Assembly: GCA_965249175.1 (NCBI GenBank)
Contig: OZ252227.1
Coordinates: forward strand, 2,046,001 to 2,110,000
DNA from: CAZYFH01 sp965249175
GTDB taxonomy: Bacteria > Acidobacteriota > Vicinamibacteria > Vicinamibacterales > UBA8438
Length of the DNA stretch: 64,000 nucleotides
Direction: 5' to 3'
Shown here: positions 53,318 to 61,700 of the stretch, piece by piece
Layout: every line of letters begins with the position of its first letter
Position numbering within the stretch: the stretch's first letter is position 1
The notes under the pieces: generated by a model
Seen by the model: only the letters and a program-made list of their open reading frames with translations
The model's database searches: none
Told to the model about the DNA's origin: nothing
Made by a program: the position numbers and the translations under genes

Positions 53318-54187
53318 CTAGCGCCCCGGCTCGAGCGCGAGGCGTATCGCCCGGGCCTCGTCTAGCACGGCGCGCGCCGCGTCGACCGCGCGGACGGTGT
53401 TGGCGTCAGCGTCATCAGATGGCGCGCGGCGGACCACGTCGTCGAGCCCGCCATCCTTGAGTCGTTGCAGTTGGGCCAGGATGGTGTCCCGCAGCTCGGG
53501 ACCGTTGTCCACGCCACGGAAGTAGCCGATGTGCATCGCCTTGGCCTTTTCGGCTTCGTCGGCAAACTCTTCGCCTTTTGACCCGCCCCCGGCGGTCCTG
53601 ACCTTGAGGTCGGAGATGCCCAGCAGGCGCTGGATGGGGCCCTGTTCGATCGCCAGGTTCTGAATGTTGGCGAAGGTCATGGTCGATTCGCGCAGCGACG
53701 TGATCCCTTCGCGGATGCGCAGACTCCGGTCGGTCACGATGTACCACCGCAGCTCGTAGTCCAGACGCACCAGGGTGTAGGTGAATGGCGCCTGCACGGC
53801 GATGAGCACGAGGCCGAGCATCTCGAACCAGAAGACCGTGGGGCCGAACGACAACACCACCTGTTCCGGATCGTCGGCCAGCGGTCGGACCTCGAAAAGC
53901 TCCATCCGATTGGCCCAGCTCGCCGGGGGCACGCGCGCGACGATTCGATCGACGGCGTCCAAGGGGACCTCGAACTCGAGCAGATCCTGGAACGGGAAAA
54001 AGGAACCGAACACGAACAGCACGCCGATGACGACACCGACCTGACGGAGCACCCAGCGCGCCAGCGCGTAGCGGTAGTAGTTGGGCGCGGCGCGAAACAC
54101 GCGCACCGACGCCTCGGAGCCGGCGGGTGGGCGTGGCTCGGGCGGCAGCTTGAGCCAACGCGCCGCCGCGCGTCTCAACCAGCCCAT
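53318..54187 (-). CDS. Membrane protein with bacterial PH domain
   Basis: A 289-residue protein with two transmembrane helices (VLRQVGVVIGVLFVFGSFF and TVFWFEMLGLVLIAVQAPFT). A bacterial PH (bPH2, YdbS/YdbT-like) domain follows: LRWYIVTDRSLRIREGITSL and TMTFANIQNLAIEQGPIQRL, with LLGISDLKVRTAGG. The C-terminus is helical and charged. It is encoded 3 bp downstream of a second PH-domain gene, so the two products may form a complex in the inner membrane. Function unknown. Confidence 0.85.
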   Translation of the reverse strand: MGWLRRAAARWLKLPPEPRPPAGSEASVRVFRAAPNYYRYALARWVLRQVGVVIGVLFVFGSFFPFQDLLEFEVPLDAVDRIVARVPPASWANRMELFEVRPLADDPEQVVLSFGPTVFWFEMLGLVLIAVQAPFTYTLVRLDYELRWYIVTDRSLRIREGITSLRESTMTFANIQNLAIEQGPIQRLLGISDLKVRTAGGGSKGEEFADEAEKAKAMHIGYFRGVDNGPELRDTILAQLQRLKDGGLDDVVRRAPSDDADANTVRAVDAARAVLDEARAIRLALEPGR

Positions 54188-54190
54188 CGA

Positions 54191-54739
54191 TCACCTCCCG
54201 GCGCCGCGTTCCAGCAGTATGCGAATACCGCGCAACTCCTCGGCGACGCTCTGCAGTGCCGCCGTCAGGCTGGGCGCGTCCGCGGTCGCGGCGGACGTGA
54301 CCGCGTCCGCCTTCGGCGATTCGCGCGCGCCACGCATCCGTTCGTAGATGACGTCGCGCAACCCCTCGAACTCGAGCACGCCCTCGATCGTCATTTCTGC
54401 CTTGGAGCTCCCGCTGGCGGTCTGGATCAGGAGGCGCCCCAGACCGAGCCAGCGCTCGACGACGTTACTCCGTAGATGGATGTCCTGAATCCGGGGATAG
54501 GTCAGGTGCACCTCGCGGCGGAACAGCAGGCCCCAGCGCATCGCAATGCCCTGGTCGCCGAACTCGTAGCGGAGCGTGCGATACCGAAAATACCGCGGGA
54601 CGAAGACGATCGGAAACAGTGGGCCGAACACGAGCGACGCCACTACGTAGTAGGAGAGCAGCCGCCGGTGTGGTCGCTCGATGTTCGCGATCGAACCCGA
54701 TTCGAAGCGGGCGTGCCCGGCGCGGGCCGCATCTGCCAT
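54191..54739 (-). CDS. Membrane protein with bacterial PH domain
   Basis: A 182-residue protein: one hydrophobic segment (YYVVASLVFGPLFPIVFVP), then a bPH2 domain (LRYEFGDQGIAMRWGLLFRR, HLTYPRIQDIHLRSNVVERW, LGLGRLLIQTASGSSKAEMT), then an Ala-rich helical tail. The domain matches YdbS-type proteins. It is the first gene of a two-gene unit with 53318-54187 (3 bp apart). It lies divergent from the VOC gene at 54841; the 101-bp gap between them has no clear promoter boxes. Confidence 0.85.
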   Translation of the reverse strand: MADAARAGHARFESGSIANIERPHRRLLSYYVVASLVFGPLFPIVFVPRYFRYRTLRYEFGDQGIAMRWGLLFRREVHLTYPRIQDIHLRSNVVERWLGLGRLLIQTASGSSKAEMTIEGVLEFEGLRDVIYERMRGARESPKADAVTSAATADAPSLTAALQSVAEELRGIRILLERGAGR

Positions 54740-54840
54740 TGGCCTACGCTACCACGCACCCCGGCGGTTTCCGCGCGAAGGGATAACATACAGCGGGGCG
54801 CGGCACGGACCACTCACGCTGACACGGGAGACGGTGAGCG

Positions 54841-55914
54841 ATGCGACGAGATATCGATCGGCGGGCGACGACGAGCACGCGGCAGCGGGTGACGCGGCGC
54901 ACGTTCCTGGGGTCGCTCGCTGCGCTGACCGCGGCGCCACGGTCGTTCGCGCAGACGGGACCGCCTATTCCGGTCAACTCCATCAATCACATGACGCTCA
55001 GCGTGTCGGATCCCGCGCGGTCGCTGGCGTGGTATCAGGGGCTGTTCGGGATGCCGATCGCGGCTCGGCAGGCGAATACGGTCATCCTCCGGGTCGGTGC
55101 CGGGCCGCAGTTCATGGCCATCGGCGGCGGCGCCAGCAGTGCCCCGAGCATCAACCACCTCTGCCTCTCGACGCCAGGCTTCAGCGCCGAGGACATCACC
55201 GCCGCGCTCCGACGCATCGTCGGAAGCGAGCTCGACGCGGGTCGGTTGAACGTGCGCATCCGGATGCGTGATGACGAGTTCGGCGGCGCGCCCGAGGGGA
55301 CGCCGGAGCTGTATTTCGAGGACTACGACGGTATCGTCCTCCAGCTCCAGGACACCTCCTACTGCGGCGGCGAAGGTCTTCTCGGCGAGACGTGCCTCTC
55401 GACGCCGGAGCCGGCGCCGAGCAGCGGACTTCTGACGCTACGCGACTACAACCACTTCACTCTCTTCGTCACCGACCAGCAGCGGACCATGGCGCTCTAT
55501 CAGCGGCTGTTCGGTATGCCGGTCGACACCTATCAAGGCGCCTTGCCGGTGCTCCGAGTGGGATCGGGCCGCGCGTTCCTCGCGGTGACCGGTGGCGGCG
55601 GTGGTGCGCAAGGCGCTTTCATCCATCACGCCTGTTTCAGCGTTGACGACTTCGATGTCGACCGGATCCTCGACGTGCTCGATGGCTACGGCGTCACGCC
55701 ACGCCGCGACACGCCCGACCCGGTCGCTCCGCTGCGGTCCTACGTCACGATGCGGATGCCGGACCGCGGGGGCGCGCCGGGCGGCACGCCCGAGCTCTAC
55801 TTCACCGACCCGGACGGCATCCTGATCCAGCTGCAGGACGCCCGGTATTGCGGCGGCAACGGATACCTCGGCGATGAGTGCGGCACGCCGGAGAATCCGA
55901 CCGGTCGCGGCTAG
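54841..55914 (+). CDS. Tat-exported protein with two VOC (glyoxalase/dioxygenase) domains
   Basis: A 357-residue protein with a twin-arginine signal (VTRRTFLGSLAALTAAP, residues 18-34). Two tandem vicinal-oxygen-chelate domains follow. The first has INHMTLSVSDPARSLAWYQG and GTPELYFEDYDGIVLQLQD; the second has YNHFTLFVTDQQRTMALYQR and GTPELYFTDPDGILIQLQD. His and Glu metal ligands are visible in each. Each domain is followed by a matching cysteine motif, SYCGGEGLLGETC and RYCGGNGYLGDEC, which suggests a disulfide or metal site duplicated with the domain. Ring-cleaving dioxygenase or lyase activity is possible; export by Tat fits a cofactor-loaded protein. Confidence 0.87.
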   Translation: MRRDIDRRATTSTRQRVTRRTFLGSLAALTAAPRSFAQTGPPIPVNSINHMTLSVSDPARSLAWYQGLFGMPIAARQANTVILRVGAGPQFMAIGGGASSAPSINHLCLSTPGFSAEDITAALRRIVGSELDAGRLNVRIRMRDDEFGGAPEGTPELYFEDYDGIVLQLQDTSYCGGEGLLGETCLSTPEPAPSSGLLTLRDYNHFTLFVTDQQRTMALYQRLFGMPVDTYQGALPVLRVGSGRAFLAVTGGGGGAQGAFIHHACFSVDDFDVDRILDVLDGYGVTPRRDTPDPVAPLRSYVTMRMPDRGGAPGGTPELYFTDPDGILIQLQDARYCGGNGYLGDECGTPENPTGRG

Positions 55915-55998
55915 CCGGCGCACGGACGCGCTCCCCAGCGCGGCGCGGCACTCCGTCCGCGGGTCGACGGCCCGCTTCACGGACGCCGGAGGCTCGGC

Positions 55999-57762
55999 TC
56001 AATTCCGGTCCGGCAGCGCGAACACGAAGAGGTTGTTCCCCGCGCTCGGGCGCAGCTCTGGCGTCAGGTCGAGAAAGCGCTGCGTGCCCGTGCTCACGGC
56101 CACGTATTGCCGTCCGTCGACGGCATAGGTGATGGGGAAGCCGCTGACCGACGAGCCGAGGTTGATCTCCCAGAGCACCTCGCCCGTCGTATCGTCGAAC
56201 GCCCGGAAGCGGCCGTTCACATCGCCTCCGAACACGAGGCCGCCACCGGTGGCGACGAGCGACATGGTGGCGGCGCGTTGCTCATAGGACCAGGTGATCT
56301 CACCTGTCTCGGCGGAGATGGCCTGTATGGTCCCGACCTGGTCGGTGCCCGGCGCAATCTGTCCGCGCCACGAGATCGCGTAGATGTTGGCGTCGCTGTC
56401 GGTCGTCGCCAGCATCCGCGCGCAGACATTGCGCAGCGGCATATACATCATGTTGGTGAGCGGACTGTAGGCGCCGGCCTCCCAGTCCTTGCCGCCCGTG
56501 GCGTGCGGACAGGTCAGCACCTCCTGGCCGGTGCTGCTGAAGACCAGCTCGGCGTTCTCGGTGACGGCGCCGGTCGCGCCATCGATGTCGCTGATCACGT
56601 TCTGCGTGATCGTGGGCGTCGCCCAGAGAAACTCGCCCGTCTCTCGGTCGAGGGTGTAGACGACGCCGGTCTTGCCGGGGATACCCGTGATGACCTTCCG
56701 CACCTCGCCCGATCGCAGGCGTGGGTTGATCCAACTCACCGCGTTCGGATTCGGCGCCACCACCGTATCGACCAGCAGGCGCTCGAACGGGTGGTCGAGG
56801 TCCCAGTGGTCGTTCAGATGCTGGTAGTACCAGACGATCTCGCCGGTGTCGGCGTCGAGCGCCAGCGTCGAGTTGTGGTAGAGGTGCTTGTTGTCGGCGC
56901 CACCAAGCAGGAACTTCGGTGCCGGTGAGGTGACCGACGTGCCGATATAGACCAGGTTCAGCTCCGGGTCATAGCTTGGTGGCATCCAGGTGCCGACATG
57001 CTTCCGATCCTCGAACGGCACGTCGCCCCACGTCTCGTCACCCGGCTCGCCTGGCGCGGGAATCGTACGGCGTCGCCACAGCTCTTCGCCGGTCGTCGCG
57101 TCGTGGGCGGTGATGACGCACGCGTCGGGTCCGCCCTTGGGTATGCAGCTCCGGCCGGAGATCGCTTTGCCATTGGCGATGATCGGCCCCGCACCCTGCA
57201 TGGCGGGGTTGACGGTGTAGTCCAGCACCTCGGTCTCCCAGGCCAGCCGGCCCGTCGTCGCGTCGAGCGCGAAGATGTAGTCGTCGACGCTGGTGTTGAT
57301 GATGTGATCGCCGTGTATGGCGAGGTTGCGGTTGTTCTGCGACAGACCGGCGAAGATGTAGTCCCCGACATCCTCCGGCACCTCCCGGCGGTGTTCCCAG
57401 ACGAGGTCGCCGGTGACGGCATCGATGGCCTGGATGACGTCGTTCGGATTCGGCATGTACATGACGCCGTCGTACACCAGCGGCGTGCCCTGCTGGCGGC
57501 CGTCCGTCATGCCCCGCGACCAGACCATGCGCAGATCGCCCACGTTGTCGCGGTCGATCTCATCGAGCGGGCTGTACCCCCAGCCGTCGAGCGTGCGGCG
57601 CCACATCAGCCAGTCGGCCGGCGCCGGAGCCTGCAGCATCGCATCGGTGACGGGGACGTGATCGGCGGTGGACTGCGCGACACCGATCACAGGTGGTGTC
57701 AGCGTCAGGCCGGCGATCGCGCCGAGCAGCACATACCGTGACGGACGAAGCCGCTTCTGCAT
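55999..57762 (-). CDS. PQQ-dependent alcohol dehydrogenase-type quinoprotein
   Basis: A 587-residue protein, signal peptide to about residue 30 (GLTLTPPVIGVAQS). It is the close relative of 39870: MWRRTLDGWGYSPLDEIDRD, NRNLAIHGDHIINTSVDDYI, PGEPGDETWGDVPFEDRK, HLYHNSTLALDADTGEIVWY, LNDHWDLDHPFERLLVDTVV and GVVYTLDRETGEFLWATPT, ending NNLFVFALPDRN. NDHWDLD is conserved, the vicinal cysteines are absent. It is monocistronic, convergent with the VOC gene and divergent from the DinB-like gene. Confidence 0.9.
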   Translation of the reverse strand: MQKRLRPSRYVLLGAIAGLTLTPPVIGVAQSTADHVPVTDAMLQAPAPADWLMWRRTLDGWGYSPLDEIDRDNVGDLRMVWSRGMTDGRQQGTPLVYDGVMYMPNPNDVIQAIDAVTGDLVWEHRREVPEDVGDYIFAGLSQNNRNLAIHGDHIINTSVDDYIFALDATTGRLAWETEVLDYTVNPAMQGAGPIIANGKAISGRSCIPKGGPDACVITAHDATTGEELWRRRTIPAPGEPGDETWGDVPFEDRKHVGTWMPPSYDPELNLVYIGTSVTSPAPKFLLGGADNKHLYHNSTLALDADTGEIVWYYQHLNDHWDLDHPFERLLVDTVVAPNPNAVSWINPRLRSGEVRKVITGIPGKTGVVYTLDRETGEFLWATPTITQNVISDIDGATGAVTENAELVFSSTGQEVLTCPHATGGKDWEAGAYSPLTNMMYMPLRNVCARMLATTDSDANIYAISWRGQIAPGTDQVGTIQAISAETGEITWSYEQRAATMSLVATGGGLVFGGDVNGRFRAFDDTTGEVLWEINLGSSVSGFPITYAVDGRQYVAVSTGTQRFLDLTPELRPSAGNNLFVFALPDRN

Positions 57763-57835
57763 GTCGGTACTCCTGGCCGGCTGGCTACCGGCCGTTCGGG
57801 TGCGAGGACTACCGGATTCTAGTCTGGTACCCGCC

Positions 57836-57841
57836 TATAAT
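57836..57841 (+). promoter_or_regulatory. -10 element directly before the DinB-like gene
   Basis: TATAAT at 57836-57841, only 4 nt before the ATG at 57846. With usual spacing the transcript would begin at or just inside the start codon, so either translation is leaderless or a later start codon is used. No Shine-Dalgarno is present. Confidence 0.5.
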
Positions 57842-57845
57842 CAGC

Positions 57846-58304
57846 ATGTTGACTTCTCTGTTCCAGCCCGACGTGCGGCAGGTCGTCGAGCGTCGCCTGG
57901 GCACGCTGCGGCCGGAGACCAACGCCCGGTGGGGGCGCATGTCCGCGCACCAAGCCGTATGCCACCTGGCCGACTCGTTCCGGTTCGTCTATGGCGAGCG
58001 GCCGACGGACATGCACGGGAGCCTCTTCACCAAGACGGTGATCCGGTTTTTGGCGCTCACAACGCCCGTTCCGTGGCCGAAGGGCGTTCCCACGGCACCC
58101 GAGATGGATCAAGAAGTGGGCGGGACGGCGCCGTCTGAATTCCGGGCTGACGTGGACGACCTCAAAGCGCTGATTGCCCGGTTCGTCGACTCGGCGGGTC
58201 GCGAGATGGCGACCCACCCGATCTTTGGCGACCTCACGCCCGGCGAGTGGGGACGATGGGGGTATCGCCACGTGGATCACCACCTGACACAGTTCGGCGT
58301 GTGA
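57846..58304 (+). CDS. DinB/DUF1569-like protein
   Basis: A 152-residue protein of the DinB/YfiT-like four-helix superfamily, closest to DUF1569. The N-terminal RWGRMSAHQAVCHLADSFRF carries the first metal His, and GRWGYRHVDHHLTQFGV the C-terminal His pair. These proteins bind a divalent metal between helices; some are thiol transferases, but the role here is unknown. No signal peptide. The start ATG 57846 lies 4 nt after TATAAT. It is divergent from the quinoprotein gene at 55999. Confidence 0.8.
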   Translation: MLTSLFQPDVRQVVERRLGTLRPETNARWGRMSAHQAVCHLADSFRFVYGERPTDMHGSLFTKTVIRFLALTTPVPWPKGVPTAPEMDQEVGGTAPSEFRADVDDLKALIARFVDSAGREMATHPIFGDLTPGEWGRWGYRHVDHHLTQFGV

Positions 58305-58325
58305 GGGCCCGCCGGAGAGGTGTGG

Positions 58326-58757
58326 ATGCGAAGAGCGGCGCTACGTCTCGTCGTCCCGATGCTGCTGATCGCGTGCGCTGGTCTCGCCCAGACGCCGAGT
58401 GTCGAGGTCGCGATCTCGACGCCCGAGAACGGCGACGTCGTGCCGCGCAGCCTGGATGTCGCCGGAACCTCTGTCGGCCTGGGCGCGAACACGATCGCGC
58501 TCTTTGTTTATTCACCGCCGGCCGAGCGATGGTTCTTCCAGGGTGCAGCCACCGTTGGGGCCGACGGTCGCTGGGAGGTTCGCCAGGTCGTCGTCAGCGG
58601 CGGCGTGGGGGTGCCCCCGGGGGACGAAGACTTCCGGGTCGTTGCGACGGTCTTGCGCGAGTTGCCGCCGGGCCTGTCGGGTGTGCTCGGTGATGCCTTC
58701 CCGCTCCCCGGGACGCTCGCCCAGTCGGCGGCGGTGCTGGTGAAACGCGGGGAGTAG
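58326..58757 (+). CDS. Small exported protein, Ig-like fold, function unknown
   Basis: A 143-residue protein with signal peptide (RLVVPMLLIACAGLAQTP). The mature part, SVEVAISTPENGDVVPRSLD, then NTIALFVYSPPAERWFFQG and ADGRWEVRQVVV, has the alternating strands and sequence style of bacterial Ig-like or surface adhesive domains (the TPENGDVV start is typical). No catalytic residues are evident. GGAGAGG 6 nt before ATG 58326 supports the start; a GTG 6 nt earlier is possible. The TlpA-like gene follows 38 bp downstream. Confidence 0.65.
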   Translation: MRRAALRLVVPMLLIACAGLAQTPSVEVAISTPENGDVVPRSLDVAGTSVGLGANTIALFVYSPPAERWFFQGAATVGADGRWEVRQVVVSGGVGVPPGDEDFRVVATVLRELPPGLSGVLGDAFPLPGTLAQSAAVLVKRGE

Positions 58758-58795
58758 ACCTGTCGTCTGTGTGTGCAGCCCGGGAGGCGTCCGAC

Positions 58796-59812
58796 ATGAC
58801 ACTGAAGAAACTGGCGGGGTTCGCGTTCGTGCTGATGGTGGCGTCCAGCCTGGCGTGCGGGTCGGCGCCGGTCCAGGATGCCGACGAGGCCGCGGCGGCA
58901 CCGACGACTGCCGTTGCGGCGACATCCGATGCCCAGATCGAGCTGACCGAGCTCGTCGGCCGGATGCGCGACATGGCGTGGGCCGAAGATGTCGATGCGG
59001 CGGAGGCACTCATCGAGTCGCAGCGCCCACACCACGACACCGCATCGCCCGTGTGGCTTCTCGCGGCATCGTGGCTCGGCCGTGGCGCGAGCTTTGCCGA
59101 GCGCTGGGATGTGGCCGAGCGGTATGCCGGCGAAGCGCGCGACGGCAGCGATGCCCTGCTCGCCGAGCGGGGCCTCGACGACGACAGCGAGCTCCCGCTC
59201 GCCCTGGGCGCCGGCATCGAGGTGCTGGGACTCGCAAAGGAGGGACGCGGCGATCGGGCCGGCGCCGTCACGTTTCTGCGCGATGAGCGCGAACGGTATC
59301 GCGGCACGTCGATCGAGATGCGCATCCAGAAGAACGCGCTGCTGCTCAGTCTGGAAGGCGCGCCGTTTCCGGTGCTCGACGTCGATGAGCATCTCGGCGA
59401 CCCATTACCGTCGGCCGAGAGCCTGAAGGGCAAGGTGGTGGTGGCCTTCTTCTGGGCCCACTGGTGCCCCGACTGTCATCGCCAGCTTCCGGTCCTCGAG
59501 CAGATCCACGACACCTACGGCGACCAGGTCGCCATCATCGGACCGACGCAGCTCTGGGGGTATGTGTCGCGCGGCCAGGACGCGACGCCTGACGAGGAGC
59601 TCGCATATCTCCGGGGCGCCTACCAGGAACGGTTCCCGATCCCGTCATGGATGAGCGTGCCGGTGAGCCAGCAGAACTTCCTCGACTTCGGCGTCAGTAC
59701 CACCCCGACCGTGGTGATCATCGACCGGGAGGGCATCGTCCGGCTCTACAACCCGGGCGATCTCCCGTATGAGGAGCTGTCGGCGCACGTCGAGCGATTG
59801 CTCGCCGCGTAG
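58796..59812 (+). CDS. TlpA-like thioredoxin-fold lipoprotein
   Basis: A 338-residue lipoprotein (ASSLACGS, Cys21). Residues about 40-185 are helical and TPR-like (WLLAASWLGRGASFAERWDV, LGAGIEVLGLAKEGRGDRAG). Residues about 190-338 form a TlpA/ResA-type thioredoxin domain with VVVAFFWAHWCPDCHRQLPV, the CxxC being CPDC, and a cis-Pro region STTPTVVIIDREG. It would reduce or exchange disulfides in the periplasm, fitting the many cysteine-containing exported proteins nearby. GGGAGG lies about 8 nt before the ATG. It converges with the quinohaemoprotein gene. Confidence 0.88.
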   Translation: MTLKKLAGFAFVLMVASSLACGSAPVQDADEAAAAPTTAVAATSDAQIELTELVGRMRDMAWAEDVDAAEALIESQRPHHDTASPVWLLAASWLGRGASFAERWDVAERYAGEARDGSDALLAERGLDDDSELPLALGAGIEVLGLAKEGRGDRAGAVTFLRDERERYRGTSIEMRIQKNALLLSLEGAPFPVLDVDEHLGDPLPSAESLKGKVVVAFFWAHWCPDCHRQLPVLEQIHDTYGDQVAIIGPTQLWGYVSRGQDATPDEELAYLRGAYQERFPIPSWMSVPVSQQNFLDFGVSTTPTVVIIDREGIVRLYNPGDLPYEELSAHVERLLAA

Positions 59813-59830
59813 CCGACGTCGCCTGTCTGG

Positions 59831-61699
59831 CTACTCGGTGCCGAGCCTGAAGGCCAGCAGGACGTTGCCCGGCAGCTGTCCAAACATCGCGTAGCCCGAC
59901 TGCACGTACAGCATCCGACCTACCGCTTGGATCCCCGCCACATCGATCGAGCCGCCATGCGCCTCGACGCCGTTGACCGTCTCGAAGCCGTGGGCGGTCT
60001 GTGTTTCCCACTTCAGCGCGCCGTCGCCGGCGGCGAACGCGCGAACCCGACCGTCCAGGGATGCCGCAAGCACCAGATCGTTGACCACCGTCGGGGCCGC
60101 CGAGAAGCCGTAAAAGAACGAGCAGGCCGGATACAGCGTCTCTCGTTCGAAGTACTCGCGGAGGTTCGTATCGCAGCCGCGATCGACGCGGTACTGCCAG
60201 ATCAGATCCCCGTCGTCGATGTCGAGGGCATAGAGGCCAGGCTTCGGGAAGTACCCGGGCAAGGGAAACTCGGGGTCCGCGGCGGGCGCGAACACGACGC
60301 CGTCGTGTGTGGCAAGACCCCAATGGACGCCGCCCAACGCCGAGCCTGATCCGACCCGCTCTTGCCAGATGAGTCGCCCGTCGGCGTCGGGATCGAGCGC
60401 GTAGACGTCGCCCGACTTCTGGCCAACGAGCAGCACGTCGCGGCCGTCGGATCTCCGAGTCAGGACAACGGAGGCCCCGATGTCGAAGTCGGGGCCGGCC
60501 CGCCGCGGACAGTTCGGTCCACGGGGGAACTCGCTGCACGCGTCGTTGTAGACGTCGCCAGCCATCGCCTGAAAGTGCCATGCGATGTCGCCGGTGTCCA
60601 GATCGAGCGCCACCACCGAGTCGCTGTACTCGGTCGCGGGCGCCGACGCGTTCTGCGCGGTTCCGATGTACGCGACGTTGCGCGCCGAATCGATCGCCGG
60701 CGTGCTCCAGACCCCGACCCCAGACGGTCCCCAACGCCTGACACCGGCCTGCGTGTGGCCTCGCGGCGTTGCCTCCTCGGTGAGGTGGGTCGTCCAGCGG
60801 ACCTCACCGCTGGCCGGATCGAGACTCATGACCGCGCCGTGGGTTCGGCAGCACTCGTGGTCCGGGTCTCGCGCCACCGCGACCTCATACAGGGAGATGG
60901 GCACGATCAGCCCGTCGCGGTGCATCACGGGCGCGCCGGTCAAGATCGAGTACTCGCCGACATGTGTCCGGGTGCGCCAGAGCAACTCGCCAGTCACGGC
61001 ATCGACCGCACTGGTGTGCGCATCGACGTCGCCAAAGAAGAGCGCATCGCGTGCGCCTGCCGTCCCAAGCGTCAACGCGGTTCGTGGCGCGGAGGCTGTC
61101 GGTCGGTGCCATTTGGTGCAGCCGCGATGTCGATCCAGGGCGAACAGGCCGCTCCCCTCGGCGGCGACGAAGAGCGTGTCGGTGGTGATGACTGGTTGCG
61201 AGCGGGCACTGGACGATCGGGGCAACCCGAATGCCCACGCGAACTCCAGGGTGGCGACGTTCGCCGCGTTCACGGCACTCACGCCACTGCCGATTCGGCC
61301 CGTATTGCGGTCGTCGAAACCCCAGCGCGACACGCGCGGCGTCGGATCGATCGAGGCATCGGTGCAGCTAGCGTCGCCACCAGACAGATACGCTTCGTCT
61401 GGGGTGCCGATGAACTCGGCGATGCGGAGCTGCTCGGTCAATGTCAGCTCCTTGGCCTCTGTTTTCATCGTCCCGTTGGTCATCGCGAAGGCGATCGTGG
61501 CCGCACCCATGCTGCTCATCGTGAGTCGCGAGGGGGCGCGGGTCGCCCCGGTCGCGACGTGGCACGAGGCGCAATTGGAGGCGAACAGCGTTTCGCCGGT
61601 CTGGGGCGCCACCTCCGGGGTCGGTGTCGTGTCGAGCGGGGGTTCGGTCCCACCACACGCGGCGAACAGCAGCGCCAGTGCGAGCGCGCAGCGGCGCAT
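59831..61699 (-). CDS. Quinohaemoprotein with cytochrome c domain (polyvinyl-alcohol dehydrogenase-like)
   Basis: A 622-residue lipoprotein (ALLFAACGG, Cys15). An N-terminal cytochrome c domain carries SNCASCHVATG (haem CxxCH at 43-47) with a distal Met among MSSMGAATIAFAM. The PQQ propeller follows: TLEFAWAFGLPRSSSARSQP, GLFALDRHRGCTKWHRP, AVDAVTGELLWRTRTHVG, VALDLDTGDIAWHFQAM and VYALDPDADGRLIWQERVG. Unlike the other quinoproteins here it has a vicinal Cys pair, DHECCRTHG. This layout matches periplasmic PVA dehydrogenase-type enzymes that pass electrons from PQQ to haem. It starts 1 bp after the permease stop, as the last gene of the GntR-ABC operon. Confidence 0.88.
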   Translation of the reverse strand: MRRCALALALLFAACGGTEPPLDTTPTPEVAPQTGETLFASNCASCHVATGATRAPSRLTMSSMGAATIAFAMTNGTMKTEAKELTLTEQLRIAEFIGTPDEAYLSGGDASCTDASIDPTPRVSRWGFDDRNTGRIGSGVSAVNAANVATLEFAWAFGLPRSSSARSQPVITTDTLFVAAEGSGLFALDRHRGCTKWHRPTASAPRTALTLGTAGARDALFFGDVDAHTSAVDAVTGELLWRTRTHVGEYSILTGAPVMHRDGLIVPISLYEVAVARDPDHECCRTHGAVMSLDPASGEVRWTTHLTEEATPRGHTQAGVRRWGPSGVGVWSTPAIDSARNVAYIGTAQNASAPATEYSDSVVALDLDTGDIAWHFQAMAGDVYNDACSEFPRGPNCPRRAGPDFDIGASVVLTRRSDGRDVLLVGQKSGDVYALDPDADGRLIWQERVGSGSALGGVHWGLATHDGVVFAPAADPEFPLPGYFPKPGLYALDIDDGDLIWQYRVDRGCDTNLREYFERETLYPACSFFYGFSAAPTVVNDLVLAASLDGRVRAFAAGDGALKWETQTAHGFETVNGVEAHGGSIDVAGIQAVGRMLYVQSGYAMFGQLPGNVLLAFRLGTE

Positions 61700-61700
61700 A

